From positions 1 through 51,572 of the forward strand of contig JAISWT010000133.1 in NCBI GenBank assembly GCA_031271005.1: a stretch of 51,572 bases of DNA. Direction: 5' to 3'. The DNA comes from Prevotellaceae bacterium (GTDB lineage Bacteria; Bacteroidota; Bacteroidia; Bacteroidales; Paludibacteraceae). This document shows positions 1 through 8,974 of this stretch, one piece after another. The notes under the pieces are model-generated. The model searched no databases, was not told the DNA's origin, and was given only the letters and a program-made list of their open reading frames with translations. The first letter of the stretch is position 1. Each line of letters opens with the position of its first letter. Made by a program: the position numbers and the translations under genes.

Positions 1-1
1 T

Positions 2-328
2 GAGGCAAATTCGCTTACATTGGAACAGGTCGCTGATATTGTTGAGGGGAAACCGGTTATTGGTCCGGCAAAAGATATTTTGGAAGTAAAAAACGCCATT
101 GTTGCTTACGATGAGTTGCCGGATTGTAATCCCCATTGCAGCCCGTTACGTTACAAGTTTCCTAAAATCTCTGACAACTATTTTGATCTTAGGCAAATAA
201 GAGTTACATCCCTAACGGGATGCCTTTTATTGCACCATTTTTTACCTGATTTGATGACCTCGTACTTTAGCATACTTGTTATACCTTATTTATTTGTCGT
301 TCCTGAATTAAAAAATCCCCCGCTCTGA
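2..328 (+). pseudogene. Fic family protein, internal fragment cut off by repeat DNA
   Basis: The reading frame is open from the window edge. Its first ~42 codons (EANSLTLEQVADIVEGKP, then GPAKDILEVKNAI) match the N-terminal part of Fic/DOC-type AMPylation enzymes, where an 'EGN-T' helix precedes the Fic core. From about base 131 the frame runs into a sequence also found at 19.35 kb (an inverted-repeat element) and stops at 328 with no HPFxxGNGR Fic motif. A TTG at 20 could start a 102-residue ORF, but the Fic-like part begins upstream of it. This looks like a gene broken by an insertion; the rest would be upstream of the window. Identity as Fic N-terminal part is fairly sure; being a dead remnant is inference. 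Confidence 0.6.
131..171 (+). repeat. Partial copy of dispersed inverted-repeat element (see 19345)
   Basis: About 40 bases starting ccccattgcagcccgttacg are nearly the same as the left end of the element at 19345-19542. This is the point where the Fic-like reading frame loses similarity. No matching right end was found nearby. Confidence 0.55.
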
Positions 329-342
329 GTGTGAGCGAGGGA
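310..342 (-). terminator. Intrinsic terminator for the Omp28 cluster
   Basis: A 10-base stem (tcccccgctc with gagcgaggga, one mismatch) and a 7-base loop are followed on the minus strand by a T-run. It lies 29 bases past the stop of the last gene of the minus-strand cluster. Confidence 0.7.
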
Positions 343-370
343 CAATTTAATGTAACAACAGTTTCAATAA

Positions 371-2341
371 CTATCTTACCACTACTTTTTGCATGTAGTC
401 TTTTGCGTCAATGCTTATTTTTACTAAATAAATTCCCGCAGGGACATCGACAGTTTGGGTGTTGCCTGTTACGTTTCTGACTGTTCTGCCCGAAACATCG
501 TAAATTGTGGCGTTACTGTATTCTCCTTCAAACTTTACGGCATTCTCAATGCCAAAAATTTTGATATTAACAGGGGCGTATTTAATATTTTCAACTCCTG
601 AGACGAAATTCTGCACCGAACTGTTTCCCGTAATAATTTCCTGACGTCCTTCGGCAACGAAAGCCAAAATGTTAAGTTTATACAAATTCACAGGTATATT
701 TTTGATGCGTTCAGGTATATCATATTCGTACCTTTTTACCACATAAGTTCCTGCTTGTGCGGGAGGAATAATATCTCCCCACTGCCCTGTAAGCAGATGT
801 CTCAGCATGTGATTGTGCTGATAAGCCCCGTCGTGCTGCATTTCAGGATAGGTCAAGCCGGTAGCAAAACTTTGTGGTCCCATAATGCTGTCCTGCAAAA
901 GCGCTACATTCAAATTATTGCTTACAGCAGAGTTTCCCGTATAATAAAGTTCCACAATAACGGTTAATTTCCGTGCGGCGTGATTGATGGTTGCTTCTGC
1001 CGCCACATTGACGTATGAAGGCTGGGCTAAAATTTTGGGTACCTGTACAGCCCATCTGGTTCTGTCCAGAGCGGTTACGCCACCCTCAAAAATGTGCCTG
1101 TTGACTGTTCCCGAAGGATAACCGCCCAACCCGGTCTGATTTGCGAGCGCATCGCCCCATTCTGTTGTATAATTAGGGGTGCGATCTTCGGCATACTGTC
1201 CCTGATGAATATTAATTGCAAAAACACGTCCCGGATTTTGATCTATTAACTGATTTACTCTTTTGTGTCCATCCGGGCAAAACTGACAGGCAATACCTGT
1301 ATATTCTTCAATAAGAACGTTTTTATTTGCTGCCGATGTGCTTACAAAAGCAGGACTTGTTGTTGGCTCATCCCAATATTTTATTGTACCCGAAAGAGTG
1401 TTGTTTACAGGGTCTTCATCTGCCAGTCCATTGATTTTTTCAATAGTAACTGTAACGGGATATTCTTCTGTTGCACTGCCTGCAAAGTTTGCATTATAAA
1501 TTGAAAATTCGCCTGTTTCGCCCGGTGCCACAGAAAGTCCCGAAACAGTCTGAATTACGGCAGGTTCCTGTCCTACCTGATAAGAAACGTCCAAACTTGT
1601 AACTGTTTTTGCGGCAACATTTTCAAATGCTCCGTTAATAACAAACGATTTGCCTGTCCCAATTGGCGAATGTGGCAATGTCAGGGTTTGGAAATCTACA
1701 TCGGCTTGCGGGAGGTTGTCGCCTTCTAAAACAGCCGCAATACAAATGTTGCCCCATCCCTGTTCTGAAGACGCGTACCATTGAGAATACGTCCCCGAAG
1801 AAGAGGCGCGTGCTCTGAACTGTCCTCCGTCCGGCAAAGCCGCCGCATCTACGTCAACCGTCATCGAATAAAAAGCGCCCGCACCGCCTCCTTTGTAATG
1901 GTAGCCGATGTGCAGGTCCTCTCCCTGCACAATGGGATAGGGCGTTGTAAGCACAATTTCATTCCATTGATTCGGCTTGAATGTAACCGGCTGCGTATAG
2001 CCTGCATCGGCGCTTGAACTCCTGATGTATACATTTGTGTTTGTGGCTACCTGTCCAAAGGCTACCCTCAATTTTGTGATAGAAGCGCCTGCGTACTTAC
2101 CGGCGACTGCAGAAGGGATAACCATTTCTGCTTCCACTTCATAATTCGCCGCAAAGCCTGCTATCGAAACAGGCTCACCGCAATAACTGAACACAAGCCC
2201 TTCGTCACTTGTTGCAGCGGTTATTGCGGGTATATTCGCAGCAGCAGCGCCTCTAAAAACTTTTGTCAGGAATCTTTCCTGCGCAAAAATTCCTGCTGCG
2301 CACAAAAGAACCATCGCTAATATTAAGTAAAATTTTTTCAT
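371..2341 (-). CDS. Omp28-like protein with T9SS type A sorting domain (copy 1)
   Basis: This is a 656-residue secreted protein with a classic signal peptide (MKKFYLILAMVLLCAAGIFAQ). The N-terminal half is beta-rich. From about residue 340 a thioredoxin-like Omp28 domain begins with 'IEEYTGIACQFCPDGHK', whose CQFC pair lies near residue 350, followed by 'INIHQGQYA'. The last ~75 residues form a type A T9SS sorting domain (VSGRTVR, then PAGIYLVKI, ending KVVVR), so the protein should cross the outer membrane through the type IX system and be anchored or released at the surface. It is last in a same-strand run, 29 bases after its paralogue. Omp28 is known from Porphyromonas as an outer-membrane antigen; its chemistry is not established. 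The CxxC and the TlpA-like gene upstream suggest a thiol role (inference). Confidence 0.8.
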   Translation of the reverse strand: MKKFYLILAMVLLCAAGIFAQERFLTKVFRGAAAANIPAITAATSDEGLVFSYCGEPVSIAGFAANYEVEAEMVIPSAVAGKYAGASITKLRVAFGQVATNTNVYIRSSSADAGYTQPVTFKPNQWNEIVLTTPYPIVQGEDLHIGYHYKGGGAGAFYSMTVDVDAAALPDGGQFRARASSSGTYSQWYASSEQGWGNICIAAVLEGDNLPQADVDFQTLTLPHSPIGTGKSFVINGAFENVAAKTVTSLDVSYQVGQEPAVIQTVSGLSVAPGETGEFSIYNANFAGSATEEYPVTVTIEKINGLADEDPVNNTLSGTIKYWDEPTTSPAFVSTSAANKNVLIEEYTGIACQFCPDGHKRVNQLIDQNPGRVFAINIHQGQYAEDRTPNYTTEWGDALANQTGLGGYPSGTVNRHIFEGGVTALDRTRWAVQVPKILAQPSYVNVAAEATINHAARKLTVIVELYYTGNSAVSNNLNVALLQDSIMGPQSFATGLTYPEMQHDGAYQHNHMLRHLLTGQWGDIIPPAQAGTYVVKRYEYDIPERIKNIPVNLYKLNILAFVAEGRQEIITGNSSVQNFVSGVENIKYAPVNIKIFGIENAVKFEGEYSNATIYDVSGRTVRNVTGNTQTVDVPAGIYLVKISIDAKDYMQKVVVR

Positions 2342-2370
2342 TTTATAAAATAATTTAAAAGTTTAAAAGA

Positions 2371-4323
2371 TTATTTTTTTACAATTTTTTGAATTTTAAC
2401 GCCTGCCTGTGTCTGTATTTTTGCAAGGTAAATGCCTGCGGGCAAATTTTGCGCCAACAGTCTTTTGGCGGGCATGGTTTGAGAAAATATTTTCTGTCCG
2501 TTAATGTTAAATATTTCAATGTTTGTTACCGTGTTTTCGGAATTAATTATAATGTAATTATTTGCAATATAAATATGTACGCCATTGTCAAACAGATTTT
2601 CCGTTCCTGCCGGTTCGCTTGAAAACAGGTCTGAAACTCCTGTAACAATTTCCTGATGTCCTTCGGTAATAAATGCCACCGTGTTCAGTTTATCAAGGTT
2701 AACAAGCGTCTGTCTGTAATTTTCAGGTATTGTGTATTGGTAGCGTTTAGCCACAAAACTGCCTTCGGCGGTGGTAAAAATGGGGTCTCCCCACTGCTTG
2801 GTCAGCATGTCGCGCAGCATGTGGTTGTGCTGATATTTTCCGTAGCGCACCATAGCGGGGTAACTGTTCATTCCGCTTTGGTAGCCCATAATGCTGTCTT
2901 CAAGCAGGGCTACATTCAGGTAATTTACAGGCGCGCCGTTTGCGGTGTAATACATTTCCACATCCACTGTCAGTTGGCGTGCCGCCTTGTCAATCGCTGT
3001 CCGTATCGCCATATTCACATACGATTGCGAGTTCATCACCTGCGATGCGGCGCTGTTGAAACGCATATTTGAGTTATTGTCGGAGGATATTATTGCCGTT
3101 GCCGTTCCGAAAAAGACGTGCCTGTTCACCGTCCCTGACGGCCATCCGAGCAAATCCGTCTGTGCTGCCAGCGCATCGCCGTAGTCAGTACGATAGTCGG
3201 GCTGTGCGCTGTTTTGCGGCGCAGCAAAGTCGCCCTGATGAATGTTTAAAGCCACAACGCGGTCGGGGTACGCCTCGGCTATTTCATTAATCAGTTTATG
3301 TCCCAAAGGGCAATTAGTGCAGTTCAAGCCTGTGTATTCTTCAATAACAGCGTTCCTGTTTTTTGCGTCTGTTGTTACAAATGCAGGCGTTGCGGGCGCC
3401 TCCCACGCCAGAAAATTGAACTGCCCCGCCTTCACATTGTCGTCAGGGTAAGCGTCAGCCTGTCCGTTTATGTTTTCAACCGTAATCACAGATGTACAGT
3501 TGCCGTCAGGTTTGTTTACGCCAAAATTACGGAACACTGTTTCTATCTCCTGCATCGGCTCAATATTCAGGTTTGCAAACGCGCGCAACTCGCTGTCGCC
3601 GCCACCTGCTATCAGGTTTGAAACATTAAGCGCGGTAACGGTATTCAGCCCAAAGTTTTTGATTCTTGCAAGTACCGCCAGCGAGTCGTTAACAGTAACG
3701 GGAAATGTAATATCCTGTATTGCAATGTCGTATGCAGGAAAGTTTTCTCCTTCAACGGTCGCTTTAATCATCAGATTTGCATTGCTGCGTCTGTTTTGCG
3801 GCAATGCCCTGTTAGAAAGCAGCGACCATGTTTCAGCGCCGTATTTTACCCAGTTTCCCTGTACGTTGCCATTAGCGGCATTGTCCGTTCCTATTGCCTT
3901 GCAGATACCTGCCGAGTTGCCGGCGGTAAACGAGTATCCAACATACAAATCCTGCGTCCCTGTAATTGGAAAAGGCGTATCCAGCGTAATTTCGTTCCAA
4001 CTGTTGGGATAAACCGATGCTGTCTGTTCGTACACCGGCGCAGGATTGCCAGCCAATGCAGTGCGGATAAATACACGCGCATTTCCCTGCGGGGCATGTT
4101 GTCCCCATCCTACTTTGATTTTGGTAATTGAGTTGCCTGAATATTTTGCCGCCACATCGCGTGGAATATAAATTGCCGCTTCGGTGTAACTTCCTGCTGT
4201 TGCGGATATTACAGAGTTAATGTTTTCGCCGCTACAATAACGGAAATCAAGCGCTGTTTGCGCATTGCCGCCGCCTGCTGTTGCCGTAAGAGCAATGACT
4301 GTCAGTAAAATTATTTTTTTCAT
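2371..4323 (-). CDS. Omp28-like protein with T9SS type A sorting domain (copy 2)
   Basis: A 650-residue paralogue of the downstream gene with the same plan. It has a signal peptide ending GGGNAQ, a beta-rich N-terminal half, then the Omp28 block 'IEEYTGLNCTNCPLGHK' with CTNC near residue 333 and 'ALNIHQGDFA', and a C-terminal T9SS type A domain (FNINGQKIFS, then PAGIYLAKI). Shared blocks outside the thiol motif (RDMLTKQWGD here, RHLLTGQWGD in copy 1) show an old tandem duplication. It is separated by 28-29 bases from both neighbours, so co-transcription is likely. Both copies keep the cysteine pair, which suggests that it matters. Confidence 0.8.
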   Translation of the reverse strand: MKKIILLTVIALTATAGGGNAQTALDFRYCSGENINSVISATAGSYTEAAIYIPRDVAAKYSGNSITKIKVGWGQHAPQGNARVFIRTALAGNPAPVYEQTASVYPNSWNEITLDTPFPITGTQDLYVGYSFTAGNSAGICKAIGTDNAANGNVQGNWVKYGAETWSLLSNRALPQNRRSNANLMIKATVEGENFPAYDIAIQDITFPVTVNDSLAVLARIKNFGLNTVTALNVSNLIAGGGDSELRAFANLNIEPMQEIETVFRNFGVNKPDGNCTSVITVENINGQADAYPDDNVKAGQFNFLAWEAPATPAFVTTDAKNRNAVIEEYTGLNCTNCPLGHKLINEIAEAYPDRVVALNIHQGDFAAPQNSAQPDYRTDYGDALAAQTDLLGWPSGTVNRHVFFGTATAIISSDNNSNMRFNSAASQVMNSQSYVNMAIRTAIDKAARQLTVDVEMYYTANGAPVNYLNVALLEDSIMGYQSGMNSYPAMVRYGKYQHNHMLRDMLTKQWGDPIFTTAEGSFVAKRYQYTIPENYRQTLVNLDKLNTVAFITEGHQEIVTGVSDLFSSEPAGTENLFDNGVHIYIANNYIIINSENTVTNIEIFNINGQKIFSQTMPAKRLLAQNLPAGIYLAKIQTQAGVKIQKIVKK

Positions 4324-4351
4324 TTTATAAGTTTAGAAAACTTCTAAAAAT

Positions 4352-5098
4352 TTATCTTGGATTTACCTCAATGTTTTCCGCAATCCAGTAGAGCGTTTGG
4401 ATTTTATCTGCATAAATCAGTTCGTATTTTACTTTAAGATAGGTACTTGCATCAATCTGTGTGCCGAGGATTTCTATTCCCGGATCAATTATTTCATTAT
4501 CAATCACAATTTTGGAACTTTCCAGCGATGTTCCGTTGAAAACAGTCTTGCAATCATCATATCCCCATCCGCAATATCCTGCATTGGCATTTGAACTTCC
4601 GTCTACCGAAATTCTGAGTATTGCCTCAACTTCGCCCTCGCCGGTCTTTTGTATGCGCGCCGATGATTTGACAAGCATAATATTCCCTTCGTATCTTTCT
4701 ATATCACATTCGGTTACTGTGCTGCCATCGGGTACGACTTCGCCGTTTACCAAAAATTGAAACATAGTGGTTTCAATAACGGTTACGTTAATGGTTTTCG
4801 ACTTGTTTTTTGCATCGGAAACAGTTATTTTAGTTTTACCTTCGGCTACAGCGGTAACGGTTATTACCTTGTCTGTTATTCGGGCTGTAGCAACCGTTGG
4901 GTCGTCGTTGCTTGCGATTTTATAATCGCCGTTGCCTGTAAGAATATTCACCACGTCTGCCGCACCTGAGGCAAGTTGCAAAGTTTCACTCGACAAAGTT
5001 AGTTCCACAGCGGGGTCTTGTTTTTCGCCGCAAGATACAAATGCTGCAAAACTCACAACAATTGCAGCAATAAAATAAAAGATTTTAATGTTTTTCAT
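4352..5098 (-). CDS. Lipoprotein with bacterial Ig-like (BIG2-type) domain
   Basis: A 248-residue protein whose signal peptide ends in a lipobox (FAAFVSC at ~17-23), so it should be lipid-anchored. Residues ~30-110 read as a bacterial Ig-like domain of the BIG2 type ('LTLSSETLQLASGA', then 'VITVTAVAEGKTKITVSDA'). The remaining ~135 residues (with CGWGYDDCKTVF) are not recognised. It sits 28 bases upstream of Omp28 copy 2 and has its own -7-like box about 95 bases upstream, so it may head the three-gene unit. It may be a surface partner of the Omp28 proteins; that is inferred from position only. Confidence 0.7.
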   Translation of the reverse strand: MKNIKIFYFIAAIVVSFAAFVSCGEKQDPAVELTLSSETLQLASGAADVVNILTGNGDYKIASNDDPTVATARITDKVITVTAVAEGKTKITVSDAKNKSKTINVTVIETTMFQFLVNGEVVPDGSTVTECDIERYEGNIMLVKSSARIQKTGEGEVEAILRISVDGSSNANAGYCGWGYDDCKTVFNGTSLESSKIVIDNEIIDPGIEILGTQIDASTYLKVKYELIYADKIQTLYWIAENIEVNPR

Positions 5099-5190
5099 AT
5101 ATTTTTTACTAAAATTATTATATCCTATTTTTTTTTATTAAATTATTAAATTATGATTAAATATTTAGAAGTTCCCTTTAAATTGTTGTG

Positions 5191-5198
5191 CAAAATTA
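5191..5198 (-). promoter_or_regulatory. Bacteroidetes-type -7 box (TAATTTTG)
   Basis: The minus strand reads TAATTTTG, fitting TAnnTTTG, 93 bases upstream of the Ig-like lipoprotein gene. No clear -33 TTG was seen at the usual spacing. Confidence 0.4.
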
Positions 5199-5225
5199 AT
5201 AAAAAAATCACAGACTGTCCGTTTC

Positions 5226-6089
5226 TCATTTTTCAATTAACTCAACTTCTTTTACATCAATCACTTCCATCGTTTGGCTGTCGTAAATAAAACCGACAAT
5301 GTGCATGTTTTCAGGTTTGCCGCTGTTTGCAGGCTTCCATGTTTTTGCGTTCAAATCATAAACAGACGATGTCATTTCTTTTGTTTCGCCTTTTGAAATG
5401 TCAATATTTTCGCCCCATGTTCCATTAATAGCATCGCGCAAAACGTGATTGTGAATATATTCTTCAGGCGAAGGCGTTCCATTTACCTGATAATATTTAA
5501 TTCCGCTTTCGATAAGCCACAGTTGCAGTTTTAGCGGATGCGGCGGCGCATCGGCGGCGTTAATTTGGCTTTTTACCGAAAAAGTTTTATCATTTTCGCT
5601 GTAATTTACCGACATCGAAAGTTTTATATTCGGCACAGCAGCGTTAAGTCTATTTATAATAGATGTTCCCCATTTTGCAGGAACGTTTTGCAAAAATTTG
5701 CCGTCAACTTTTGTACGGCTGATGCCGCCTGCTGGATAACCTTCGGGTTCAAATTTAATTCGATATGCTTCGCCTGCCTCTGTTTCAAAAGGCGAGCCTG
5801 TGGCAAACTCTCCGGTATGAATACTTACAACTACCAGCGATTTGCCGAGCGTTTGCTGTATCGCCGTTGCTATTGCCGCAGCCGCAGGGCAGTTTGAACA
5901 CCTTATTCCCGTGTAATCTTCGAGCAGCACGGTATTCGGGCTGTCAATTTTGTCAACAGGCAAAATGCGCTCCTCTTCGGCAATTGTGTTGCATGCAGCA
6001 AATATTTGAATCAGAATTAACAGAATTACAGAATAGTTTCCGAGACTGAATCTGGAACTGAATTTGATATTTTTTAATATTGTGTTCAT
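5226..6089 (-). CDS. Omp28-like lipoprotein
   Basis: A 287-residue protein with a hydrophobic signal ending in a lipobox-like 'LIQIFAAC' and then the Omp28 thioredoxin-like domain: 'VLLEDYTGIRCSNCPAA' with CSNC near residue 63, 'VVSIHTGEFA', and the late block 'HNHVLRDAINGTWGENI' shared with the two large paralogues. It has no T9SS domain, so it is a short, lipid-anchored form of the same family. I chose the ATG at 6089 because it puts the charged N-terminus right before the signal core; an in-frame ATG at 6119 would add ten residues. The gene follows the barrel protein gene by under 80 bases. Confidence 0.75.
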   Translation of the reverse strand: MNTILKNIKFSSRFSLGNYSVILLILIQIFAACNTIAEEERILPVDKIDSPNTVLLEDYTGIRCSNCPAAAAIATAIQQTLGKSLVVVSIHTGEFATGSPFETEAGEAYRIKFEPEGYPAGGISRTKVDGKFLQNVPAKWGTSIINRLNAAVPNIKLSMSVNYSENDKTFSVKSQINAADAPPHPLKLQLWLIESGIKYYQVNGTPSPEEYIHNHVLRDAINGTWGENIDISKGETKEMTSSVYDLNAKTWKPANSGKPENMHIVGFIYDSQTMEVIDVKEVELIEK

Positions 6090-6165
6090 TTTATTTATTC
6101 TAATATATATATATTTCAAATTTATAAAGTTATAATTATTATTCTGCCGCTTTTTTAATTCTGAT

Positions 6166-7848
6166 TTAGAAGGTGTAATTATATCCCACCCTTATTCCGT
6201 AAGTTTCAGGTACAAAGCGACATACTCCGCCAGAGCAGTCGTATCCGGCGCGCGTTTTGCCAAAGCCCGCCTGAACGCGGTGCGACTTGTAAGTATAAAC
6301 CGCATTAGCCATATAAAAATGCTTTTTCAGCGTGCCGACATTGTACATATCCTGCACGGAAAACATAAGATTTGGCGCAACAGACAGTTCCGCCAGCCCG
6401 AAAACCCAATCGCCCTGATTGCTGCGCTCGCTCGGCTCAATAAGTTCGCTGCCTGTGTAGTTGCTTGTGTGCAAATATTGCGCTTCTACCCGCAAACTCA
6501 GTTTTTTGTTGATATTATATTTCCCTTCGGCTACAAAAATATGAGAGGTGATTATATCTTCATCGTGCTGCACAATAATGCGCGGGTTGTATTTTTGGAA
6601 CATATACAAAAAATTTAACTTCAAATCGGAACTCACTTTTTTATCTATTCCAAAATTAATATCTTGATAATAAAGCGTTTCGCCCATTTTGAAGAACGAA
6701 GATTTATATTCGCTTTTTCCGTCTCCGTTGTAGTCTGCGCCATCAATATTTTGCCTGTCAATGGCGCGGATATGCGATGCGTTGAGGCGAATTAAGGTTC
6801 CATATTTACCTCCGAGCGCCGTTTTTCGCGGGAAAGTGTAACTGAAATCGCCCTGAAATGCCCACTCGCCGTCAGGCTGTGTGGCGTAAGGATAAATGGC
6901 AGGCAGCGCGTATGTTTGCTGCTGCGTAAAGGCAGGCAAATGATTGATAAAAGAAGAAATCCCCTGTTCAGAACGGCGGCTGCGAAAACTCATATTGTCG
7001 CTGCGCTTTGCCTGAGCAAGCGCAGAAATTCCTTTTTTAGAATATGAAAACGACAGTAGAGCCGCTGTTCCGTTGTGATACACATAACCGTTATCTGCTG
7101 AAGGGTCGTTGGCTTTGAACGCATATTCTGCTAATACAGAGATATTTCCTTTCTGAAAACGGGTGCGAAAATCTATTGCGCCAACATTTTCGGGGAAATT
7201 TAGTTTTGTGATTGCAGCGTTCTCTTCATTGAAAATAAACAGGTCTTCCTGCGCTTCGTGTTTGCTGACAAAAGAGGCGCCGAATGTCCAGTAAATACTT
7301 TTTTGTTCAAAGGGCTTAACCCACTCTTCGATACTGACTTCAGCATCTGCGCCCCACACAAAAGCCTCATTATAAGAGAAATAGCGGCGTTGCTTGCCGC
7401 CCAGCGCTTTGAGATAAACGCCTTTTGCGGGGCTGTATTTCAGCCGTGCGCCCAGCAGTGAATTGTCGATACCGAGCGAACGCTCCTCGTAGGTGCGAAA
7501 AATAAGCCCGCTGCCAAACTGGTCGTAAAAATTGCCCAAAGTGAGTTCGGCGTTTTTGTATTTGCCTGTAACAAAGATGTTTCCAAGCCCGTAGCCGGCA
7601 AAATCCGCCTCGTAGCCGGGCAAGGGAAACTGCAAATATTCCAGTCGTAAACCTGCGAACACATACCTTGAATTAAGATTCAAATCAAGGTAGGAATTAT
7701 CCTGCAACTTGTTGAACTTTGGCGCATTAAGCAAATTGTCGCTCTGGAGGTTGCCTGAAAGCGTTCCCCATTCGCCAAGTTTTATTTGCGCCGAAACCTG
7801 CGCGGCAAGGCACAAAAAACAGAAAAACAATATTTTTTTGAAATTCAT
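6166..7848 (-). CDS. DUF6029-like outer-membrane beta-barrel protein
   Basis: A 560-residue protein with a signal peptide (FFCFLCLAAQVSAQ) followed by alternating beta strands along its whole length and a C-terminal end typical of outer-membrane barrels (GIRVGYNYTF, final aromatic residue). The N-terminal section 'GTLSGNLQSDNLL' and 'LRLEYLQFPLPGYE' fits the Bacteroidetes DUF6029 family as I remember it. No T9SS domain or plug is visible. It lies between the TlpA-like and Omp28-like genes on the same strand; a shared role in moving or displaying the Omp28 proteins is possible but not shown. Family name moderately sure, barrel nature quite sure. Confidence 0.65.
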   Translation of the reverse strand: MNFKKILFFCFLCLAAQVSAQIKLGEWGTLSGNLQSDNLLNAPKFNKLQDNSYLDLNLNSRYVFAGLRLEYLQFPLPGYEADFAGYGLGNIFVTGKYKNAELTLGNFYDQFGSGLIFRTYEERSLGIDNSLLGARLKYSPAKGVYLKALGGKQRRYFSYNEAFVWGADAEVSIEEWVKPFEQKSIYWTFGASFVSKHEAQEDLFIFNEENAAITKLNFPENVGAIDFRTRFQKGNISVLAEYAFKANDPSADNGYVYHNGTAALLSFSYSKKGISALAQAKRSDNMSFRSRRSEQGISSFINHLPAFTQQQTYALPAIYPYATQPDGEWAFQGDFSYTFPRKTALGGKYGTLIRLNASHIRAIDRQNIDGADYNGDGKSEYKSSFFKMGETLYYQDINFGIDKKVSSDLKLNFLYMFQKYNPRIIVQHDEDIITSHIFVAEGKYNINKKLSLRVEAQYLHTSNYTGSELIEPSERSNQGDWVFGLAELSVAPNLMFSVQDMYNVGTLKKHFYMANAVYTYKSHRVQAGFGKTRAGYDCSGGVCRFVPETYGIRVGYNYTF

Positions 7849-7893
7849 TTTTTAAAAATTCAAAATCATTACAATAATTTTTTTTCAAAATAC

Positions 7894-7996
7894 TTTTACC
7901 GCCAAGTTCACAAAGTTTTTGCAAAGGGCGCAAAACTTGTCCCGCCAAAGCGGGAGTTTTTCCTTAGGTAAATCTTTGTGTTCTTTGCGGTTAAAA
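7894..7996. repeat. Imperfect inverted-repeat spacer element with a cccgc/gcggg hairpin
   Basis: The ends are imperfect inverted copies (ttttaccgccaagttcac against ttctttgcggttaaaa). In the middle, at 7936-7956, is cttgtcccgccaaagcggga(g), which can fold on cccgc/gcggg. The exact reverse complement of this 21-mer lies at 8825-8845. Spacer elements built on 'accacaaagg...ctttgtggt' recur in this window (8.8 and 19.3 kb). Confidence 0.6.
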
Positions 7997-8028
7997 AGGT
8001 TTTGCGAAATCCGAAACTGTTTTGAATT

Positions 8029-8520
8029 TTATTTCCCTTCCGCAATCAATTCTTTCACTTTTTCGAGCAGATGCTCCTCCGAGCCGTCAACATACCCGCT
8101 GCGGCTCTCGGCAATGTTGCCCTTTCCGTCAAAAACGAAGACGTGCGGAATAAGTTGCACGTTCATAGCGCGTTTGAGTTCGCTGTTCGGGTCAAGAATT
8201 ACTTCGTATTCCCAGCCGTACCTGTCAACCATCGGCTTAACTTTTGCCGCATTTTGCGCCTCGTCAAGAGAAACGGCGAAAATTTTCACGCCCGTTTCTG
8301 CCTGCCAGTCTTCGTAATATTCGGCAATGGTGTTCAACTCGCGCAAACAGGGTTTGCACACCATAGAAAAGAAACTGATAATGAACGGTTTGCCGTTATT
8401 ATTTAGCGTATCGGTGTTGATGGTTCTGCCGTCAATGGTTTTCAGCGTTACAGACGGCAACTGCGCCCAAGAGGAAGCGGCGAATGTAATAAATACGACT
8501 GCAAATAATATTTTTTTCAT
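8029..8520 (-). CDS. TlpA/ResA-like periplasmic thioredoxin
   Basis: A 163-residue protein with a signal peptide (MKKILFAVVFITFAASSWA) and an AhpC/TSA-thioredoxin fold of the TlpA type. 'PFIISFFSMVCKPCLRELN' holds the active-site CKPC at ~55-58; Ser-Met-Val stands where most TlpA proteins have Trp before the first cysteine. 'QLIPHVFVFD' supplies the cis-proline loop. TlpA/ResA proteins reduce disulfides in exported proteins. With three CxxC-bearing Omp28 proteins downstream, these are plausible partners (inference). It has its own -7 box; a 180-base gap with a hairpin element separates it from the barrel gene, so it may be transcribed alone. Confidence 0.8.
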   Translation of the reverse strand: MKKILFAVVFITFAASSWAQLPSVTLKTIDGRTINTDTLNNNGKPFIISFFSMVCKPCLRELNTIAEYYEDWQAETGVKIFAVSLDEAQNAAKVKPMVDRYGWEYEVILDPNSELKRAMNVQLIPHVFVFDGKGNIAESRSGYVDGSEEHLLEKVKELIAEGK

Positions 8521-8579
8521 TTTTTTATAAAATAATTTTTAACGTTAAAAACATTTTTTATGTAAAGAAAACGTAATGA

Positions 8580-8587
8580 CAAAGGTA
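8580..8587 (-). promoter_or_regulatory. Bacteroidetes-type -7 box (TACCTTTG) for the TlpA-like gene
   Basis: The minus strand reads TACCTTTG 60 bases upstream of the start codon, fitting TAnnTTTG. The expected -33 element is not obvious. Confidence 0.45.
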
Positions 8588-8785
8588 AGATTTTATTTGC
8601 AATTTTTTTTATTTCTTCGTTAATTTTATTTTACAAAAATAATATCAAACTAAAAGCGAAAAGCAAAATTTTATTTTTCAATATAAATAATAACGATTTT
8701 CAATTAATACGCGAAAATAAAACAATATTTTATTTATTGAATTATTAGGGAAATTCAAAAAAAATACCTTATGTTCTTTAAGTAG

Positions 8786-8974
8786 GGGGCTGTCTCAAAA
8801 ACCCTTTGTGTTCCTTGTGAATTTCTCCCGCTTTGGCGGGACAAGTCTTGTGCGCTTTGTGGTAAAAAAAAATTAACCACAAAGGACACGAAGGTTACAC
8901 AAAGCGGGAGAGTAATATCAAATAATCAATTTTCAGGAGTTCCCGTTTATAAAAAATACTTTTGAGACAGCCCC
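8786..8974. mobile_element. MITE-like element, 189 bp, ends ggggctgtctcaaaa
   Basis: Perfect 15-base terminal inverted repeats: ggggctgtctcaaaa at 8786-8800 and its reverse complement at 8960-8974. The inside holds the 21-mer inverted copy from 7936 (at 8825-8845), a 'ttaaccacaaagg' spacer repeat, and near the right end 'ttttcaggagttccc', which resembles the end of another element family (see 47451). There is no coding capacity. Such ends are typical of insertion sequences, so this looks like a non-autonomous derivative with nested pieces. A target duplication could not be defined. Confidence 0.6.

Noticed and set aside
3470..4012. 180-codon plus-strand frame opposite Omp28 copy 2
   Set aside because: No family-like motifs; the opposite strand encodes a clear paralogue with signal peptide and sorting domain.
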